DNA of 64,000 nucleotides from Paracerasibacillus soli (GTDB lineage Bacteria; Bacillota; Bacilli; Bacillales; Amphibacillaceae): NCBI RefSeq assembly GCF_034006335.1, contig NZ_JAWDIQ010000001.1; one strand, 5' to 3'. Below the pieces are notes generated by a model that worked only from the letters and a program-made list of their open reading frames with translations, made no database searches and was not told the origin of the DNA. This document shows positions 38,675 to 49,290 of this stretch, in pieces (position 1 is the stretch's first letter; every line of letters begins with the position of its first letter). The position numbers were made by a program, and so were the translations under genes.

Positions 38675-39442
38675 ATGATGCGACAACTGTTGAAATCTTC
38701 GTGGTTTAAAGTAATGCCGTGGATTGTGCCACTAATCATCCTTACGCTGTGGCAAATCTTTTCATGGAGTGGCTTTTTACCTGAAAGAATTTTACCTGCA
38801 CCTATTGATGTTGTGAAGTCAGCGATTGCGCTATTAGCAACAGGTGAGTTGTATACACATATATCAACGAGTCTTTGGCGAGCCCTAACTGGCTTTTTAA
38901 TTGGTGGAACCATTGGCTTTTTTCTTGGACTTTTCAATGGAGTTTCAAGATATTCGGAAATATTGTTTGATACTTCCATCCAAATGTTACGAAACATCCC
39001 ACATTTGGCGCTAATTCCACTCGTTATTTTATGGTTTGGAATTGATGAAACGTCTAAAATATTTTTAGTCGCACTTGGAGTAATGTTTCCTGTTTATATT
39101 AATACGTATCATGGTATCAAATCTGTAGATAAATCGCTCATAGAAATGGGAAGGGCTTACGGTTTAAAAGGGAGAACATTATTTTTTACAGTCGTATTAC
39201 CTGGTGCGATGTCATCTATTCTTGTTGGTATTCGTTTTTCCCTTGGTGTGATGTGGTTAACTCTGATTGTGGCAGAAACGATATCAACTCATGCTGGAAT
39301 TGGATATATGGCAATGAATGCACGGGAGTTTATGCAAATGGATGTCATTGTGTTAAGTATTGTTTTATATGCATTACTCGGTAAACTTTCTGATGTGATA
39401 GCTAAATATTTCGAAGGGAAATTATTGCGTTGGAATCGTTAG
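38675..39442 (+). CDS. ssuC: Aliphatic sulfonate ABC transporter permease SsuC
   Basis: Intact 255-residue permease with about six helices. It starts after GGGAGAGGGG. The EAA loop that contacts the ATPase is EMGRAYGLKGRTLFFTVVLP followed by GAMSSILVGIRFSLGVMWL. LPAPIDVVKSAIALL and RNIPHLALIPLVILWFGI are typical of SsuC/TauC. It lies 22 bp after ssuA and 11 bp before ssuB. Confidence 0.92.
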   Translation: MMRQLLKSSWFKVMPWIVPLIILTLWQIFSWSGFLPERILPAPIDVVKSAIALLATGELYTHISTSLWRALTGFLIGGTIGFFLGLFNGVSRYSEILFDTSIQMLRNIPHLALIPLVILWFGIDETSKIFLVALGVMFPVYINTYHGIKSVDKSLIEMGRAYGLKGRTLFFTVVLPGAMSSILVGIRFSLGVMWLTLIVAETISTHAGIGYMAMNAREFMQMDVIVLSIVLYALLGKLSDVIAKYFEGKLLRWNR

Positions 39443-39453
39443 GGGGTTAAAAA

Positions 39454-40237
39454 ATGAACCAGCTTCAAAGCATTCAGAATAACCATGTTGTGTTAGAAAA
39501 CATTGAAAAGCAGTTCTCGAAACGCGAAGTTTTAAAAGGGATTAATTTAAAAGTAAAACAAGGAGAATTTGTTTCTATTGTAGGAAAAAGTGGTTGCGGA
39601 AAAAGTACATTACTTCGTCTTATTGCGGGATTAGATAAATTAACAAAAGGGAATATTTTTATTACAGAACAGCAGCTAATAGGTTTGAATAAGGAAGCAA
39701 GAATAATGTTTCAAGATGGTCGCTTATTACCTTGGAAACGTGTGATTGACAATGTATGCGTTGGATTAGAAAAAGCCGATAGAAAAAAAAGGATTGAGGG
39801 CATTACAACAAGTTGGATTGTCGGATCGGGAAAGTGATTGGCCTAACAACTTATCAGGTGGACAAAAACAGCGTGTTGCATTAGCACGTGCATTAGTACA
39901 CAACCCCAAATTATTATTACTTGATGAGCCATTAGGTGCTTTAGATGCCTTAACAAGAATTGAAATGCAACAATTGATTGAAGGACTATGGAGAGAAAAA
40001 CGGTTTACGGCTCTTTTAGTCACCCATGATGTGGAAGAGGCAGTGGCCATGAGTGATCGCGTGTTGCTACTTGAAAATGGTATTGTGACATTAAATACAC
40101 AAATAGACCTACCAAGGCCACGCCAACGGTCAAATCACACTTTCTCCATGTATGTGGAAACCATTGTGAATCAGCTACTTGGTACAAATCCGTATAAGGG
40201 AAAACCAAATGATATTGTTCAGTCCATTGGCATCTAA
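39454..40237 (+). CDS. ssuB: Aliphatic sulfonate ABC transporter ATPase SsuB (frameshifted)
   Basis: The ATPase of the importer. Walker A is VGKSGCGKSTLLRL, the Q-loop region MFQDGRLLPWKRVIDNV, the signature NNLSGGQKQRVALARAL, Walker B LLLLDEPLGALDAL and the H-loop LVTHDVEEAV. The frame breaks near 39800, between RKKRIE and ALQQVGLSDRESDW. Restored length ~260 residues. All catalytic motifs are intact on either side of the break. No monooxygenase (ssuD) gene follows, so desulfonation must be encoded elsewhere. Confidence 0.9.
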
Positions 40238-40396
40238 TTGTATATCGTAATGTAATTGACTGTAAGACCGCCATTTCAAGGATTCAAGGGGATTTATGAA
40301 TGAAACGTGGGGAGTAACAGAAACCCGTTCGGTCCTAAAAGACGTAGGTCACAAAGGCGTTGCAACAGCACGTTGCGATTTTAGCCTTTGTTCCCT

Positions 40397-40432
40397 GCAA
40401 ATCAGTAGGGGGGCGAAAATCCCACTGATAAA
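40397..40432 (+). terminator. Probable terminator downstream of ssuB
   Basis: ATCAGT-A-GGG pairs with CCCACTGAT around GGGCGAAAAT, followed by AAAAACTTGACTTT. A second possible stem upstream pairs ACAAAGGC with GCCTTTGT (about 40350-40383). Confidence 0.6.
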
Positions 40433-40441
40433 AACTTGACT

Positions 40442-40717
40442 TTATCTACTTTTAATACCGTAAATGATACAGCCTACTCCTATAACAATCCAAATGAATT
40501 TACCGAAAGATACCTTACCAGCAATACCGTAAAGTCCAATTGCGGTCGTAAATATTAAAATCAATGGACCGACTATGGCCAGGGAACTATTAATGATTAA
40601 TGCCTTTTCAACTTCATTAAATCTGATCATGAGGTAAGCGGCAAATATTTCGATTGTTCCGGATAATAACCGTAATAGGGCCATCCCAATAATCGCTCTC
40701 TCTAAAATAGCAAACAT
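40442..40717 (-). CDS. yqhV: YqhV family membrane protein
   Basis: Intact 91-residue protein; ATG 40717 follows CAGGGGGATAG. Three helices are visible, with the family pattern MALLRLLSGTIEIFAAYLMI, KALIINSSLAIVGPLILIFT and YGIAGKVSFGKFIWIVIGVG, matching B. subtilis YqhV (DUF2619). In B. subtilis yqhV adjoins the spoIIIA sporulation operon, but the function is unknown; here it stands alone. Confidence 0.85.
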   Translation of the reverse strand: MFAILERAIIGMALLRLLSGTIEIFAAYLMIRFNEVEKALIINSSLAIVGPLILIFTTAIGLYGIAGKVSFGKFIWIVIGVGCIIYGIKSR

Positions 40718-40864
40718 GTCTATCCCCCTGTTAAATATTCTTTTATTAGTATATGCATGTCCCCTTATCATAAAGAACGCATATTTAATGTGAATAAGAG
40801 GGATGTCCAAAGTTTATAACGAAATATAAAAATGTTCCTACTTTAAATATTGACGGAAAATAAA

Positions 40865-40903
40865 AGAAGGACCTATCCCGTGTAAAGTGGAGTGGTCCTA
40901 TTT
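40865..40903 (-). terminator. Probable terminator of the acyl-CoA synthetase gene
   Basis: On the minus strand AGGACC and GGTCCT enclose a 20-base loop and are followed by TCTTTTATTTT, 15 bp after the stop codon. Confidence 0.6.
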
Positions 40904-40917
40904 TTATACACAATAAA

Positions 40918-42877
40918 TTATTTAGCTTTGGTTTGGATGATTTCTTTAATATGTTCAACAATTTCAGGGTTTTCTAAGCCTGTAATATCACCTTTTATGT
41001 TGCCACGCAAGACAACTTCTTTTAATAAACGGCGCATGATTTTACCACTTACTGTTTTTGGGAGAGCTTCAACAAATACAATTTCCTTTGGTTGTGCAAT
41101 CTTGCCGATTTGATGGATAATACTATTTGAAATCATTGCTTTTAATTGTTCTTGATCTTTGTTAGGATTTGTTATGCGAACAAAAATTAAAGGTACCTCT
41201 CCTTTAATTTTATCTGGAATACCGATTACTGCTACTTCAGCAACACCGTTTACTTCAAGAACTGCACTTTCCATTTCCATTGTGCTGATGCGATGACCTG
41301 CAACATTAAAAGCATCATCAGAGCGGCCAACAACCCAAAAATGTCCATCGTCATCAATTAATGCTAAATCACTTGCATAATAAGCACCATCAACTTGGCT
41401 GTAATATGAACTATAAAATCTTTCGGGTTCTTTCCACAATGTACGGCAAAGCATAGGGAAAGGTGTTTTAATAATTAAATTACCTAATGTGCCGGGTGGT
41501 ACTTCATTTCCGTCATGGTCCACAACGGCGAGATCTACACCTAAAAATTCTATGCCAGCGGAACCGGGTTTCATTGGTGTAAGCCAGGCAGCATGAGCCA
41601 GTGGAGTTCCAGCAGTTTCCGTTTGTCCCCACGTATTATTAATATATATCTTTTTCTTACCAAGCACGTCATAAGTCCAATGCCAAGTTTCTGGATCAAA
41701 AGGTTCGCCAACAAGTGAAATAACATCGAGACATGTTAAATCATGTTTCTCTAATGAATCTTCCCCTAGGCTCTTTAGCATGCGCAAAGCGGTAGGAGCT
41801 GTAAATAATTTATTCACACGATACTTTTCAATAATTTGATAAAATCGATCTTGGTTTGGATAATCAGGTGCCCCTTCATAAAATATTGTTGTTACACCAT
41901 TTGCAAGTGCTCCAGCAATACCCCAAATGTGCATCGTTAACCAACCGATATCGGCTGAACACCAAAAAACATCATCATCATGATGATCCATATGATATTT
42001 AGCATAAATATAGTTTTGAATAACAAATGCCATTCCCGAATGGACAACACCTTTTGGCTTTCCTGTTGTGCCACTTGTATAAAAGACAATCCCTGGTTCA
42101 TTTGCTTCGATTCTTTTTGGCTTACAATGAATACTAGCATTTTTAGTTAATTCATCCCAGTAATAATCTCTATTATCTTGCATGGTAATCTTTTCCTGGA
42201 GGCGATTGACAACAATTACTGCCTGAACAGATAAAACACTATCAATCACCCGATCTACCTTTTCCTTTAAAAAGATAGGACGTCCTCGGCGTTCAGTTGC
42301 ATCTGCTGTAATAACAATTTTTGGTTTAAATTGAATGAGTCGATCTTTTAATGAGTTCTCTGAGAAACCCGAAAAAATAGCGTTGTATACGGCACCAATC
42401 CGAAAACAAGCTAAGACGGCAATCACTGCTTCCGCTAAGTTCGGTAAATAAATTGCTACTCCGTCACCCTTTTTTACACCAAAAGATTTTAATACGTTAG
42501 CAAAACGATTCACTTCAGCAAGAAGCATATTGTATGTATAAAAGGATGAATCGCCATTTTCACCTTCCCAAATAAGCGCTGTTCGATTACCTGCACCATT
42601 TTCTACATGTCGATCAAGTAAATTTACACAAGGATTACTGATACCATCTACAAAAAAACGAAAGTTGGTAGGAACCACGAATTGTTTCAGTCCAAGGCTC
42701 AAACCATATTAGTTCGTTCGCAATATCACTCCAAAAGGATGCGGGATCTTGTCTAGATTGTGTGAGTAAAGCTGTGAAAGCTTTTTGGCTCCCAATAGCT
42801 GTTTTACGCACTTTTTCTTCATTTGGATAGATGAGTTTACTATTATTTATAACTTGTGAAATACCTGTAGTATCCAT
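40918..42877 (-). CDS. acs: Acetyl-CoA synthetase-family acyl-CoA synthetase (frameshifted)
   Basis: AMP-forming enzyme activating acetate or a related acid to its CoA ester. ATG 42877 lies after AAAGGAGG. The N-terminal piece ends ELIWFEPWTETIRG, typical of Acs; an indel near 42682 joins it to FRFFVDGISNPCVNLLDRHV. Motifs follow: VFYTSGTTGKPKGVVHSGMA, NNTWGQTETAG, YASDLALIDDDGHFWVVGRS and PKTVSGKIMRRLL with the adenylation Lys. Total ~653 residues, normal for Acs. TFRFFVDG and WHWTYDVLG hint at a propionate or other short-chain variant. Confidence 0.87.
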
Positions 42878-43035
42878 CCATGTCCTCCTTTGGCCATATA
42901 TTTTAGTGCAAGATGATAGTACTTGGCATTATAATAACAAATATTCAGAAGATAGTAAATAGACAGGCGGGAAGTAGCAAAAAAAGTCAAACATAGCGTG
43001 ATGAATTTATATATAATGAGGTGGAGGTGATAATT

Positions 43036-43809
43036 GTGGAGAAAATTATTAAAAGTTTATTGGGAGAAATTCAAAAAAATCCTTATGAGAGAATAAACTT
43101 ACAACATTTTTCGCATAAAATCGGTTATTCTCCATATCATTTTCATCGATTGTTTAAAAGGAGACGAATAGTACGTTTCAGAAGTTTGTCGAAAAGAATC
43201 GTTTGTTTTTTTCGATTAGAGATTTGCTGTATTCAAATAAAAGGATTATTGATATTGCTTTTCAATATGGATTTACATCGCATGAAGCTTATACAAGAGC
43301 AATTATGAAGAACTTTCAGCATTTACCTACACAAATTAGAAGTTATCAAGAATTCCTTCCCTATTTTAATAAAAACTTAACGTCTGAAACGAATGAGTTG
43401 GATGAAGCCATACTTAGAGTATATGCAGCCTTTTACATTTAGATCTTTTGCTCATAAACAACTAGGCTATCATTTGTTTTACGATATATGGATGGACGCA
43501 TTAAAATATATGGATCTTATACATAACTCTATTTTAATGGCAGTTATAGATGAAGCATCTACGTATATGGTGGGAATAAAGTTACAGCCACAATGTAACG
43601 GGGAGTTCTATTCTGGAAACATGTATTATTCCGTTTATCATTATGGTCAGATTGAATCAATTAAAGACACATACATAAAGATGTATCAACATTGGATACC
43701 TCAAAATGGACTGAAAGTGAAACAAGGCGCGGTTTTAGAAATATACGAGAAGCATAGACCGGTTAAAATTAGTATTCCGATTGAGAGGAGTAGTAATGTC
43801 GTATGTTAA
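43036..43809 (+). CDS. AraC-family regulator with effector-binding domain (two frameshifts)
   Basis: GTG 43036 is preceded by GGAGGTGA. The first HTH reads INLQHFSHKIGYSPYHFHRL. The frame breaks near 43165; the correct frame gives STFQKFVEKNRLFFSIRDLL and the second HTH SNKRIIDIAFQYGFTSHEAY. A break near 43425 leads to MQPFTFRSFAHKQLGYHLFY and a GyrI-like small-molecule binding domain (IKDTYIKMYQHWIPQNGLKV, AVLEIYEKHRP). Restored length ~257 residues. Its last 7 bases overlap the hydrolase gene, so it very likely controls or serves that enzyme. Confidence 0.8.
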
Positions 43810-44747
43810 CATGTGTGCATTATAAAGGAGATGCCTACGAGTATGGGCGTTATATTGGGAGCAAGCATGCGCATTTGAAGAAGATGATGACATTATTTAA
43901 AAGAAACTATACATTCTCGCAAAATATCATCGAGATTAAATCGGTTTTGCAAAAATATTGTCCACAGCTATTGGAAGAAATAGTTGGAATACAAGAAGGT
44001 TTAGAAATAAGTGAAGTAGATGTGTTTCAGCTTTTTGCAGGATATGATATGCCCAAACTACAGACATTTGGCTGTACCAGTGTTGCAACAAAAGATTTTT
44101 ATGTACGGAACTATGATTTCAGTCCAGAAATATATGATGGGTCATTTTTAGTCTATGAAAACCTTGAAGGTGATCAGGTGTGTGGAAATTCTCAAATGCT
44201 TGTGGGACGATTAGATGGCATGAATCATCACGGTCTAGTCGTTGGCTTACATTATGTACATCAAGAGCCTTATAGAAAGGGATTTTTATGTAGTACGATT
44301 GTACGAATCGTACTAGAAATATGCTGTAACGTAGAAGAAGCAATTGATCTATTAAAGGAGTTGCCACATGCAAGCAGCTATAACTATTCATTAATGGATA
44401 AAGAAGGAAATATTGCAGTTTTTGAATCTAGTACAGACCATTATCAAGTTGATAGAGGAGCGGATAAGGTAGTCTGTGTCAACATGTTTCAGACGAAAGC
44501 GATGAAGCAATATAATCCACATCATGTTGTGAGATCAACAAATAGACTGAATGAGCTGGGCAAAATATTCATAGAGGATTGGTCTGTAGAAGATGCACAC
44601 GAATGGTTCAACTCGCGCCAATCTCCTGTATTTTTCACAGATTACAAAGACTATTTTGGAACATTGTATACAGTATCTTATGTGCCACAAACGAAACAAA
44701 TTCAACTAACCCCTTTTGATGGGGAAATGAAACAAATATACCTTTAA
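43803..44747 (+). CDS. C45-family (acyltransferase/Ntn-hydrolase) protein
   Basis: Intact 314-residue protein. After ~90 residues (YKGDAYEYGRYIGSKHAHLK; EEIVGIQEGLEISEVDVFQL) comes FGCTSVATKDFYVRNYDFSP, in which Cys91 would be the nucleophile exposed by self-cleavage. FLVYENLEGDQVCGNS, GRLDGMNHHGLVVGLHYVHQ and SSYNYSLMDKEGNIAVFESS complete an Ntn-hydrolase core like penicillin acyltransferase or conjugated bile salt hydrolase-like enzymes. The family hydrolyses or moves acyl groups on amide bonds; the substrate is unknown. Start overlaps the regulator gene by 7 bp. Confidence 0.82.
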   Translation: MLTCVHYKGDAYEYGRYIGSKHAHLKKMMTLFKRNYTFSQNIIEIKSVLQKYCPQLLEEIVGIQEGLEISEVDVFQLFAGYDMPKLQTFGCTSVATKDFYVRNYDFSPEIYDGSFLVYENLEGDQVCGNSQMLVGRLDGMNHHGLVVGLHYVHQEPYRKGFLCSTIVRIVLEICCNVEEAIDLLKELPHASSYNYSLMDKEGNIAVFESSTDHYQVDRGADKVVCVNMFQTKAMKQYNPHHVVRSTNRLNELGKIFIEDWSVEDAHEWFNSRQSPVFFTDYKDYFGTLYTVSYVPQTKQIQLTPFDGEMKQIYL

Positions 44748-44781
44748 TGGAGATTCCTTTGAACAATATACAATATCATAA

Positions 44782-44823
44782 AAGGCAGGGACAAAAGGGT
44801 CTGACCCCTATCCCTGCCTTTCT
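44782..44823. terminator. Bidirectional terminator between the C45 hydrolase and floT
   Basis: AAAGGCAGGGA (44782-44792) pairs perfectly with TCCCTGCCTTT (44810-44820), with a second small stem GGGTCTGACCCC in the loop. Runs of A and T on the two sides allow termination from both directions. Confidence 0.85.
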
Positions 44824-44829
44824 TAAATT

Positions 44830-46387
44830 CTATTCTTTTTCCTTTTCAGCTGCTAATTGATTATCTGTTTCTTTTAGTTCATAACTGAGAGAATCGCGAT
44901 CAATATTTTGTAATTGACTTTTCCCGGAAATGTTTTCCAAAAGTTCTTTTACATCAATTCCAGCAGATGCTTTTAATGATTCTTGTAAAGTTGACATTAA
45001 ATTTGTCGCATAACCGGAAACTTTGTTCGCACCGCCATTTTCTCCACTACTACCTGTATCCACAACCGTAATTTGGTCGATATTAGCCAATGGACTTGCG
45101 ACCTGTTTTGCGTATTTTTGGTAGCATTTTCATCATCATATCAAGAACTGCAGCTTGCCCGTATTGTTCAAATGCTTCAGCAATCTTTCGTTTTGCTTCT
45201 GCTTCGGCCAATCCTTTAAGGCGAATAATATCAGCCTCAGATTCCCCTTCAGCGCGTCTAGCTTCTGCTTTTGCCAGACCATCGAGACGAATCTTTTCTG
45301 CATCTGCTTTTGCATGTGCTTCAATTCGATATTTATTTGCATCAGCTTCTGCTAATTGTTTTGCTTTGTCCGCAATAGCTGCTTGTTCAACTGCATAACG
45401 ATCAGCATCAGCTTTTTTCTTCACTTCTGAATCATATTGTCTTTCACGACGCTGAATTTCCTTTTCTTCGAGTTCGATTTGCTTTTGACGTTCGATAATT
45501 CTAATTTGCATTTGCTGTTCGGTTACTTCTTGGTTAGCTCGAGCAGTTTCTAAGTCATATGCTTGGTCAGCACGGGCTTTCGCAATATCTTGCTCACGGC
45601 GATATTCCGCAGTTTTTAACTGGTTCTCCTTTTCAGCTTCTGCAATTTCAGTAGCGCGTTCAAGTTCAGCTTTTTTCGCTTCTTTTGCGGCTTCAGCTTG
45701 TTTAATACGTGTTTCCTTTTCTGCATCAGCTGTAGCAATATCAGCATCGCGTTTTACTTGGGCGATACGAGGTTTACCTAAAGAATCTAAGTAACCGTTT
45801 TTATCCTGTACGTCTTTAATAGTAAAAGAAACGATAACGAGTCCCATTTTTGCTAAGTCTTGTGTCGCAACTCGCTGTACTTCTTGAGAAAACTTGTCAC
45901 GGTTTTTATAAATTTCTTCGACTGTCATTGAACCGAGAATGGAACGAAGGTGTCCTTCTAGCACTTCTTTCGCTTCAGTTTCACGATCTTCTTTAGATTT
46001 CCCAAGAAATTGTTCGGCAGCAGTTGCAATTTCTTCGATTGAACCACCAATCTTTATAATTGCGGTACCGTCAGCCATCACTGGAACCCCTTGTTCAGTA
46101 TAAACTTCGGGTGTTGTCACATCTAGTTTACTAGATAGTAAACTAATCGGTTGGGCTCTTTGAAATACTGGTAAGACAAAAGTACCTCCACCTCGAATAA
46201 TTTTAATCTTATTTCCAGATTCATCTCGGTGAACGTTTTTACCCCCAAGATAACTACCGGTTACGATAAGCGCTTCATCTGGACCAGCAGTTTTATATTT
46301 AGATATGAATACACTAATGAGTGCAATCAATAAAATAATAACTAGTCCTATGACGATACCTATCCCATCGAATAATAAATCTAACAT
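44830..46387 (-). CDS. floT: Flotillin-like protein FloT (frameshifted)
   Basis: FloT scaffolds functional membrane microdomains. ATG 46387 follows GAGGGAGGAATAAA. An N-terminal membrane segment (GIGIVIGLVIILLIALISVF) is followed by the SPFH domain (ALIVTGSYLGGKNVH, GGGTFVLPVFQRAQPISLLS) and a long Ala/Glu/Lys coiled coil with repeated EA motifs. Near 45115 one extra A breaks the frame; removing it gives LPKYAKQVASPLANIDQITV and the conserved C-terminus ending at 44830. Length ~518 residues. It lies after nfeD, the usual YuaF-YuaG pair. Confidence 0.93.
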
Positions 46388-46451
46388 TTTTATTCCTCCC
46401 TCTATATATTTTATGTATTAAACTATATATCTATTAACTAGAAATATAGAT

Positions 46452-47000
46452 TTAATCAATGGATACATTCTTTAAGCTATCTTGATACGGAACAACAAAT
46501 AATACGCCATTTTTTACTTCTAAAACTAAAACTTGCTCATCTTGTTGAATTGGAATGTTATCATAGCTTGCGGCTGGTTTTGAAATCATTCCACTTTTAC
46601 TTTCAATGAAAATCTCTCCATAACCATCTTGTGGAACAGATAGGATTATTTTTCCTACTCTACCGACAAGAGAATCTTCAGTATAACTTAGCGACTGTTC
46701 TGCATTTGCCATGGGTACTAAAATAAATACATTTAAGATGGCATCAAGTATAAAGGCAATTGCAAGAGCAATCACTGCAATGAGTCCACTATGTATGGAT
46801 GTTGTTTTTTCGAATATGAATCCTGTTGCCGAGAAAAAAATAATGAATGCAAGAACTAAAACCGGATTTAGAAACACGGATACTTCACCAACTGCTTCCA
46901 ACAGGTCACCAAATAACATGTAAAAGACAATAATCATACCAGCTATTATGAACGTATAAAAATAAATTTGTTCAATTGGATAACCAAATAATGTCATCAT
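46452..47000 (-). CDS. yuaF: NfeD family membrane protein, YuaF-like
   Basis: Intact 182-residue protein with ~4 helices (residues ~10-30, 43-62, 72-92) and a C-terminal OB-fold NfeD domain beginning SLVGRVGKIILSVPQDGYGE with VLEVKNGVLFVVPY. NfeD proteins are partners of flotillins and stomatins and help form membrane clusters. It lies 64 bp upstream of floT on the same strand, matching the yuaFG operon of B. subtilis. Confidence 0.9.
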   Translation of the reverse strand: MMTLFGYPIEQIYFYTFIIAGMIIVFYMLFGDLLEAVGEVSVFLNPVLVLAFIIFFSATGFIFEKTTSIHSGLIAVIALAIAFILDAILNVFILVPMANAEQSLSYTEDSLVGRVGKIILSVPQDGYGEIFIESKSGMISKPAASYDNIPIQQDEQVLVLEVKNGVLFVVPYQDSLKNVSID

Positions 47001-47288
47001 TTTTCACAACCTTTCTGTATGAAATTATGATTCTTTATTTTATATACGAAATCACCTAATCAAAAGTTTCAAAATCATTTCGCGATTATGGTGGTGAATA
47101 TAAAAATAAAGTAGTACAATGGTAATGGGTAAATAGACCTACTCGCGTTCGTTTCTTATGGCTTGTAAAATATTCGTGAATTTCCATTAGAATATTCATT
47201 TAATTATATCATTAAATGAACGATAAGATTACAGGTTATATGAATTCTTACGGTATTTTTAATGAAGATAAAGAAAAGGGGGAAGACC

Positions 47289-49000
47289 ATGCTAAAAAAA
47301 GTAAAATATAACAATTTGCCGATTGGATGGAAATATACGCTTGTATTTATGCTTATTATTATCCTTTTTGGTGGTTCTGCTGGTACCGTATCATACTTAA
47401 TTAAAAATATAGGAAATGGCATTCATGTAGTGAATACGAAGAGTGATGAGGCGATAGGCATTACCGAAATGGGTTCTTTAGTAGGTGCAAAATCTATTTA
47501 TCTGCTTAACTATTATTACACAGGTGAAGAAGAAAATGTAGAAAACTTTAAAGCCGAAAATCAAAAGTTTAATGATATAAAAAATGAAGTTGAAATATTG
47601 CTTACGACAAAAGAACAAAGAGAATTACTTCATGAGATTGTAACTAGTGATTTGGAGATAAATCGGATTCTTAATTTTTATATTGTCCCCGCTATTAAAA
47701 ATGGTAATCAGACATCAGCAGCTACTTACCTTAAAAACGCCGATCAACTACGTTTAGAGGCAATTAGTAAGATAGATGCACTTAAGGAAATTGTAAACAA
47801 GGAACGTGCTCAAGCTATTCAGCATGCTAATAATCGACAGTTTTATACATTTGTAATTCAAATTGCATTTGCAGTTGCTTCATTAATTTTAGGTGGTATT
47901 TTGTTATTCTTTATAAGTAGAAATATATCTAAAGGATTACAACATGTTGTGAAGATGAATGATGAAATTGCAAAAGGCAATTTAAGTGTCATTAAAATAG
48001 CGGATGAGAGAAATGATGAGATAGGTTTTCTTGCTCGGGCTGCTAATCAAATGCGTGATACGTTAAAGACAATGTTTGAGCAAGTAGAAAGAGTGTCTGT
48101 CTCTGTTAGTAAACGGAGTGAAATGCTAAACGGTACCGCACGTGAAGTAAAAACAGGCACACAGAGCAAATTGCTATCACAATGGAAGAACTTGCTTCAG
48201 GAACGGAAGTGCAGGCAACGCAAGCAGGGGAAATATCCAGTTCCATGCAATCTTTTACAAATATGGCACAAGAGTCAAATGAAAATGGTAAAGTAATACA
48301 TATGGCATCCCATGAAATTCTGAACATGACAGAAGAAGGTATGACATTAATTACACAGTCAACTGAACAGATGAAAAAGGTGTTTCAAATTGTACAAGAT
48401 GCAGTACAAAAGGTAAAAGGTTTGGATGATCAGTCCAAACAAATTTCTCAATTAGTTAATATTATTCAAGATATTGCGGACCAAACCAACTTACTAGCTT
48501 TAAATGCAGCAATTGAAGCGGCAAGAGCGGGTGAACATGGTAGAGGATTTGCTGTTGTGGCAAATGAAGTGAAAAATCTTGCAGAACAAGTATCACAATC
48601 AGTTACGAGTATTACGGATATTGTGAACAACATTCAAACGGAGTCTAATGCTGTTGCGACATCCTTACAAGCTGGGTACAAGGAAGTTACTTTAGGTACA
48701 GAACAAATCAAAACAACAAATGATACATTTAATGGTATATCAATGTTTGTAAATGAAATGACAACTTATATTGAAACAGTTACAAAGAACTTAGAAGAAA
48801 TGGCAGCGAAAAGTAGTGAAATGAATAGCTCTATTCAAGATATAGCTGCAATATCTGAAGAAACTTCTGCTGGTGTCGAACAAACAACAGCTTCCATTCA
48901 GCAAACAAACGGAGCGATGGAGGAGTTTTCAAATAGTGCAAATGAGTTAGCTAAAATGGCAACAGAATTAAATGGATTGCTTGATCAATTTAAAATGTAA
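47289..49000 (+). CDS. Methyl-accepting chemotaxis protein (frameshifted)
   Basis: ATG 47289 follows AAGGGGGGAAG. Membrane helix 1 spans about residues 15-36; a ~150-residue outer four-helix sensor (4HB_MCP type) leads to helix 2 (VIQIAFAVASLILGGILLFF). A HAMP domain (NISKGLQHVVKMNDEIAKGN) and the signalling domain follow. The frame breaks near 48161, where removing a CA repeat unit gives GTEQIAITMEELASGTEVQA. The CheW-binding tip QDIADQTNLLALNAAIEAAR then AGEHGRGFAVVANEV is intact. Length ~570 residues. The ligand is unknown. Confidence 0.9.
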
Positions 49001-49009
49001 GTTGGAGTA

Positions 49010-49042
49010 AGCAGGGCAGTAAATAGCTGTTCTGCTTTTTTG
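49010..49042 (+). terminator. Intrinsic terminator of the chemoreceptor gene
   Basis: AGCAGGGCAG and CTGTTCTGCT pair (two mismatched positions inside) around TAAATAG and are followed by TTTTTTGC. Confidence 0.75.
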
Positions 49043-49290
49043 CTTGGCATTTTAAATAAAAGTAACACGTTAACTAATTTTTTAAAAGGTACGGAAGAGT
49101 GTGAATAAACATCAAAGCTATGGTATGATACGTTAAGAAAGATGTATGAATGTTGAATTTAAATGAAAGCGGATTCAACACCGGGTTTTTAGTCTATTTC
49201 TAAAAAAGTTCTATTTTGATTTAGATTTTGAACCAAAATATAGGAAATGACTTGCAGCTGTTTGATCGAGGGTCGGGAAAGGATGATAAA

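Noticed and set aside
45090..45398. 102-codon plus-strand frame inside floT
   Set aside because: Antisense shadow of the repetitive Ala/Glu/Lys coiled-coil codons of floT; no ribosome site, Ser/Ala/Phe-rich composition.
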